6,058 nucleotides of DNA from CAYJXJ01 sp964374095 (lineage in GTDB: Bacteria > Elusimicrobiota > Elusimicrobia > UBA1565 > UBA9628), in assembly GCA_964374095.1 (NCBI GenBank), contig CAYJXJ010000242.1, forward strand, positions 1 through 6,058, given 5' to 3'. The notes below the pieces were generated by a model that ran no database searches, was not told where the DNA came from, and saw only the letters and a program-made list of their open reading frames with translations. Position numbers and translations under genes: made by a program. Shown here piece by piece: positions 5,001-6,058 of the stretch (within the stretch, counting starts at the first letter, position 1; every line of letters starts with the position of its first letter).

Positions 5001-6058
5001 CAACTGGGGGCGGGCGAAGCGAATCTCCACCACGCCCGGGGGGTCGAATACCGCGCCGCTCGGCCCCAGCATGTAAATTCCCGTAACGGCTTCGGACCCC
5101 GCGCCCTTGAGACCCGCGACGGCAAAGCCCGCGTCCGTGACGCGCGTCGCCGTGACTCCTGGATTATCGGATTGAAAAACCAATTCGTGGCCGCCGGAAA
5201 TGATCTCCGGATGCGCGTGCACGGGTGCCAGCACCTGAAACGCGGTTTTGCCCCCATCCGGCGAAAGCAGAGTTTGAGTCAAACCCGTCACGATATTCGC
5301 ATCCGTATCCACCATGTTGCCCTCGAGCGTCACGAAATTTCCGACCGCCGGATCGATCGATTGCCGGAGTTCGATCAGCTTCTCCTGTTCCGGGGTCAGG
5401 CCGGAGGAATCGTAGCGAATCTTCAACTGAGCCTTGCCGCCGAAGGTCCCGGTAGCGCTGATTAGATACGCGGCATCCCGCGGCAAGCTTTGGTGCCGCA
5501 AGCTTGCAGGCCGGCGCGCCCCGAGCTGGAGTTCGATCGAAGTTCCGGATGTGGAATCAAAGCCCAGGCTCACCCCAAACCCCAGCGGGACGGCCTGAGG
5601 GCTTTGCGATGGGGGCACCGAGGCCAGGGCCAGCGTATCGATCCCCCCGAATCCAGCCTCCTGCCCTAAAATAGGGCCGCCGAGGGCCCCGATCTCCGGG
5701 ACTAAATCGGTCCACTCCACGCACACCATTGGATTTGTCATGTCCCTTTTCTTGCAATCAGCATCGCGGACAGCCCGCGGCCCCACTTTCCGCACTTCCG
5801 CGCGGGCCTTGAAATAGCGTTGCATGACCATCGTCTGCGGTTGCGGGAACGGAGGGGCTGAGGCCGAGCCGAAGCTGATCGGGGCGTCGACCAGCAGGTC
5901 CCGGGAGACGGCGTCGGCAAGCGCCGGGTTGTCCGCCGTCGTTACGGTCAACGAGACCGTGGCCAGCACGCCCGGATCGCCGATCGGGAAGGGGCTGGGC
6001 CCGGCCCGCGTCGAGAATCCGACCTGCACCGCGTGGACGGCCTCATAAGCGGTCGCTT
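2094..6058 (-). CDS. Large modular secreted/surface protein with seven-blade propeller, Ig/OmpL47-like domains and FlgD-like C-terminus (N-terminus outside window)
   Basis: The reading frame is open to the right edge and ends with TGA at 2096-2094. At least 1,320 residues are visible. An in-frame GTG at 6029 is used here as residue 1 for numbering, but the frame continues upstream of it and no signal peptide follows it, so the real start and any export signal are probably outside the window. Visible parts are: beta-rich region 1-295; domain with GPSGAVFDPP about 300-397; OmpL47-like repeat about 405-500; eleven prolines 513-523; seven propeller-like blades about 529-885; Ig-like domain about 886-981; second OmpL47-like repeat about 984-1070; domain with LNLRSQG about 1074-1192; C-terminal domain 1211-1311 with FPNP and GVYLYQV. 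These modules are typical of exported adhesive or surface proteins. No catalytic motif was recognised, and only three cysteines (92, 103, 668) are present. It is the first gene of the visible unit and its stop overlaps the next start. The substrate or ligand is unknown. The coding call is very secure and the extracellular role is inferred. Confidence 0.93.
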   Translation of the reverse strand, partial: ATAYEAVHAVQVGFSTRAGPSPFPIGDPGVLATVSLTVTTADNPALADAVSRDLLVDAPISFGSASAPPFPQPQTMVMQRYFKARAEVRKVGPRAVRDADCKKRDMTNPMVCVEWTDLVPEIGALGGPILGQEAGFGGIDTLALASVPPSQSPQAVPLGFGVSLGFDSTSGTSIELQLGARRPASLRHQSLPRDAAYLISATGTFGGKAQLKIRYDSSGLTPEQEKLIELRQSIDPAVGNFVTLEGNMVDTDANIVTGLTQTLLSPDGGKTAFQVLAPVHAHPEIISGGHELVFQSDNPGVTATRVTDAGFAVAGLKGAGSEAVTGIYMLGPSGAVFDPPGVVEIRFARPQLAEKGVKAGSLAIFQFSADGRRIDKLGTQLRDEGSNRVSALVGRFSSLFGVFGATTPVLVDLTPPVTNLTFDGKVESSEDGFLAVDTTTHVRLSAVDPVLQNFFTSGVATTYFLIDQVFIDTVATPGEVYRDQFTLTVGMHTLVYYSVDLAGNYEFPGSAVLAVSSASAQPPPPPPPPPPPGISGSGQAISADPSGNLWEIFNLGGSESSRIVLGKFDSDGRLLASLNLPDTVQDGQWTVQFSSSGEAFAVGTVPGQGADAVDLGVFRVAASGDQLISSATLDAGFLKEDFALDSTGDVWITGGIVTTGSFQTGDPQISLALWHYCPHGEKLSLRSTYPGAAGLGVALDPSGNIWVSGLAFNPAPQGTEPLDLALWKFSPDGRTLASGPFTRPGYLRQPDQHAAARIAYSGDALYVATNKYDGPNDTDLHLLKYGLDGGLVWEKRWSGTANQDEIGRDIGVDGQGSLVVTGGANGTQAAAVWKYRPDGTLVSALTDPAASDAREVALRENRIWLAVDQSSGPYLFQGIEALQGTDMVVSSAIVDVAPPVLGLTPHEGSTVTTPRPLIAASYSDAGSGIRVSSVRLVLDGQDVTSQAVVTASSAAFIPTGLLSQGYHTILAEVGDSVGNRSQARATFLVDTLAPETTLRVNGTAVTASSITASTGDVFSFSVVDAGSGVLATLFSLDGGAEQTFSSPFSLTVGAHTLGYRSRDKAGNLEAAKSLSVTITQPTGFAVTLDLKPETLNLRSQGEFVMATIEVTGAESAANIATFTVRVSQVDGNTVSPPIFIDAKGPITLADEDKGGALELKVRFARDQIAAVLPGDKEVLVTVAGAFKSGATFTVQDTIRTLGKPLRTATSETETEIGLRLIAVYVFPNPARRENPTFRVQVGAADSVELKITTMLGTPVQTATLGAPKLVDAGDGRGSQWTYEYVWEVSGVRTGVYLYQVTARKAGHPDVRAAGRVAVIR
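2097..2399 (-). other. C-terminal FlgD/type-IX-sorting-like Ig domain (protein domain)
   Basis: Residues 1211-1311 contain VYVFPNPARRENPTFRVQV, then VELKITTMLGTPVQTATL, a Gly/Asp-rich turn, YEYVWEVSGVRTGVYLYQV and a terminal GRVAVIR. The order F/Y-P-N-P, V-x-L-x-I-x-x-x-x-G-x-x-V, W, S/T-G-V-Y-x-Y, and K/R-x-x-V-I-x at the very end is that of FlgD-like Ig and type IX secretion C-terminal sorting domains. Which secretion route applies cannot be told from this window. Confidence 0.7.
2454..2810 (-). other. Domain with LNLRSQG motif, possibly calcium-binding (protein domain)
   Basis: Residues about 1074-1192 run LDLKPETLNLRSQGEFVMA, then a middle section, then ADEDKGGALELKVRFAR and a late strand ATFTVQDTIRTLG. 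Similar segments (D-x-K-P-x-x-L-N-L-x-S-x-G, then an Asp-rich loop before a K-V-x-F strand) occur in exported modular proteins. The Asp-rich loop could bind calcium. The family assignment comes from memory of the pattern, not from a search. Confidence 0.5.
2820..3080 (-). repeat. OmpL47-like/Ig-like repeat, copy 2
   Basis: Residues about 984-1070 begin APETTLRVNG, contain DAGSGVLATLFSLDGG, and end FSLTVGAHTLGYRSRDKAGN followed by LE. This is the same module as copy 1, now separated from it by the proline linker, the propeller and another Ig-like domain. The two copies therefore bracket the propeller. Confidence 0.78.
3087..3374 (-). other. Ig-like domain following the propeller (protein domain)
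   Basis: Residues about 886-981 start with VAPPVLGLTPHEGSTV, have DAGSGI and a VRLVLDGQDVT strand, then GYHTILAEVGDSVGNRS. This matches the general pattern of bacterial Ig-like domains (P-x-I-x-x-x-x-P-x-x-G... D-x-x-G-N). It links the propeller to OmpL47-like copy 2. Confidence 0.65.
3375..4445 (-). repeat. Seven propeller-like repeats in the large surface protein
   Basis: Seven units of about 40-50 residues share the pattern of a hydrophobic strand, D-x-S/G-G-N/D-x-W/L, a variable loop, then L-x-x-W/K-x-x-x-x-D-G-x-L. Approximate residues (GTG 6029 = 1) are 529-571, 579-624, 632-683, 684-732, 745-790, 797-838 and 843-885. The clearest units contain DPSGNLW, DSTGDVW and DPSGNIW, followed by KFDSDG, KFSPDG or KYRPDG. 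Seven blades is a common closed size for beta-propellers of the NHL/SBBP kind. The last unit is the most degenerate. A 16-base identical segment (3945-3960 and 4413-4428) codes the same loop in blades 4 and 1, which suggests blade duplication. Propeller folding is inferred from the repeat pattern. Confidence 0.75.
4461..4493 (-). repeat. Eleven-proline linker tract
   Basis: Eleven consecutive proline codons (residues 513-523), using all four proline codons, sit exactly between OmpL47-like copy 1 and the propeller and are followed by GISGSG. Mixed codon use argues that the tract is selected at protein level rather than being a simple DNA expansion. It probably forms a stiff polyproline rod, and its translation would be expected to need EF-P. 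Confidence 0.92.
4530..4817 (-). repeat. OmpL47-like/Ig-like repeat, copy 1
   Basis: Residues about 405-500 begin with TPPVTNLTFDG and end with FTLTVGMHTLVYYSVDLAGN. The hallmark is a TPP/APE-type start, a central sensor of D-x-x-S-G-V, and a closing H-T-L-x-Y-x-S-x-D-x-A-G-N-x-E. Copy 2 in the same protein matches the closing motif closely. Such modules are stalk or adhesive units of exported proteins. Confidence 0.75.
4839..5132 (-). other. Beta-sandwich domain with GPSGAVFDPP motif (protein domain)
   Basis: Residues about 300-397 contain YMLGPSGAVFDPPGVVEIRF, then a strand AGSLAIFQFSADGRRI, then a VSALVGRFSSLFGVFG ending. The order of G-P-x-G-x-x-F-x-P-P, a lone strand with a D-G turn, and a final F-S-x-F-x-V-F strand resembles ZU5-like domains of bacterial and archaeal surface proteins. 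The exact family is uncertain. Confidence 0.5.

Noticed and set aside
5758..5761. Cysteines of the surface protein as a formylglycine (sulfatase-type) modification motif
   Set aside because: None of the three visible cysteines sits in a C-x-P-x-R or C-x-A-x-R context, so the radical SAM pair is not supported as a sulfatase maturase acting on this protein.

Overview
All genes in this 6.06 kb window lie on the minus strand, and nearly every base is coding. In transcription order (right to left) there are three genes. The first is a very large modular, apparently extracellular protein whose N-terminus lies beyond the right edge. The second is a complete radical SAM enzyme. The third is a related radical SAM enzyme that is still open at the left edge. 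The gene junctions overlap by 4 bp (ATGA) and by 11-17 bp, so the three look like one translationally coupled transcription unit. No promoter, terminator, tRNA, rRNA, CRISPR array or mobile element is visible. No non-coding stretch longer than a few bases exists.

Region 2094-6058 encodes at least 1,320 residues of a multidomain surface or secreted protein. It has an N-terminal beta-rich region, a domain with a GPSGAVFDPP motif, an OmpL47-like/Ig-like repeat, an 11-proline linker, seven propeller-like blades, another Ig-like domain, a second OmpL47-like repeat, a domain with an LNLRSQG motif, and a C-terminal FlgD/type-IX-sorting-like domain with FPNP and a GVYLYQV strand. Region 961-2097 encodes a 378-residue radical SAM protein with CNLGCPYC, GGEP and SLDGD motifs and a reduced SPASM/twitch-like tail. 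Region 1-977 encodes a second radical SAM protein with CPLRCEYC, GGEP and SIDGD motifs. It is a divergent tandem paralogue of the first.

The organism is probably an uncultured bacterium with a GC-rich genome and a Gram-negative type envelope. The FPNP/FlgD-like C-terminal domain and the OmpL47-like repeats fit Elusimicrobiota or FCB-group relatives, but this is a low-confidence inference from domain style only.

The main hypothesis is that the two radical SAM enzymes post-translationally modify a protein, possibly the large surface protein encoded just upstream in the same unit. No small precursor peptide gene fits between them. A perfect 15-bp inverted repeat inside the first radical SAM gene, just before the second begins, is the most striking structure not explained by the coding content.
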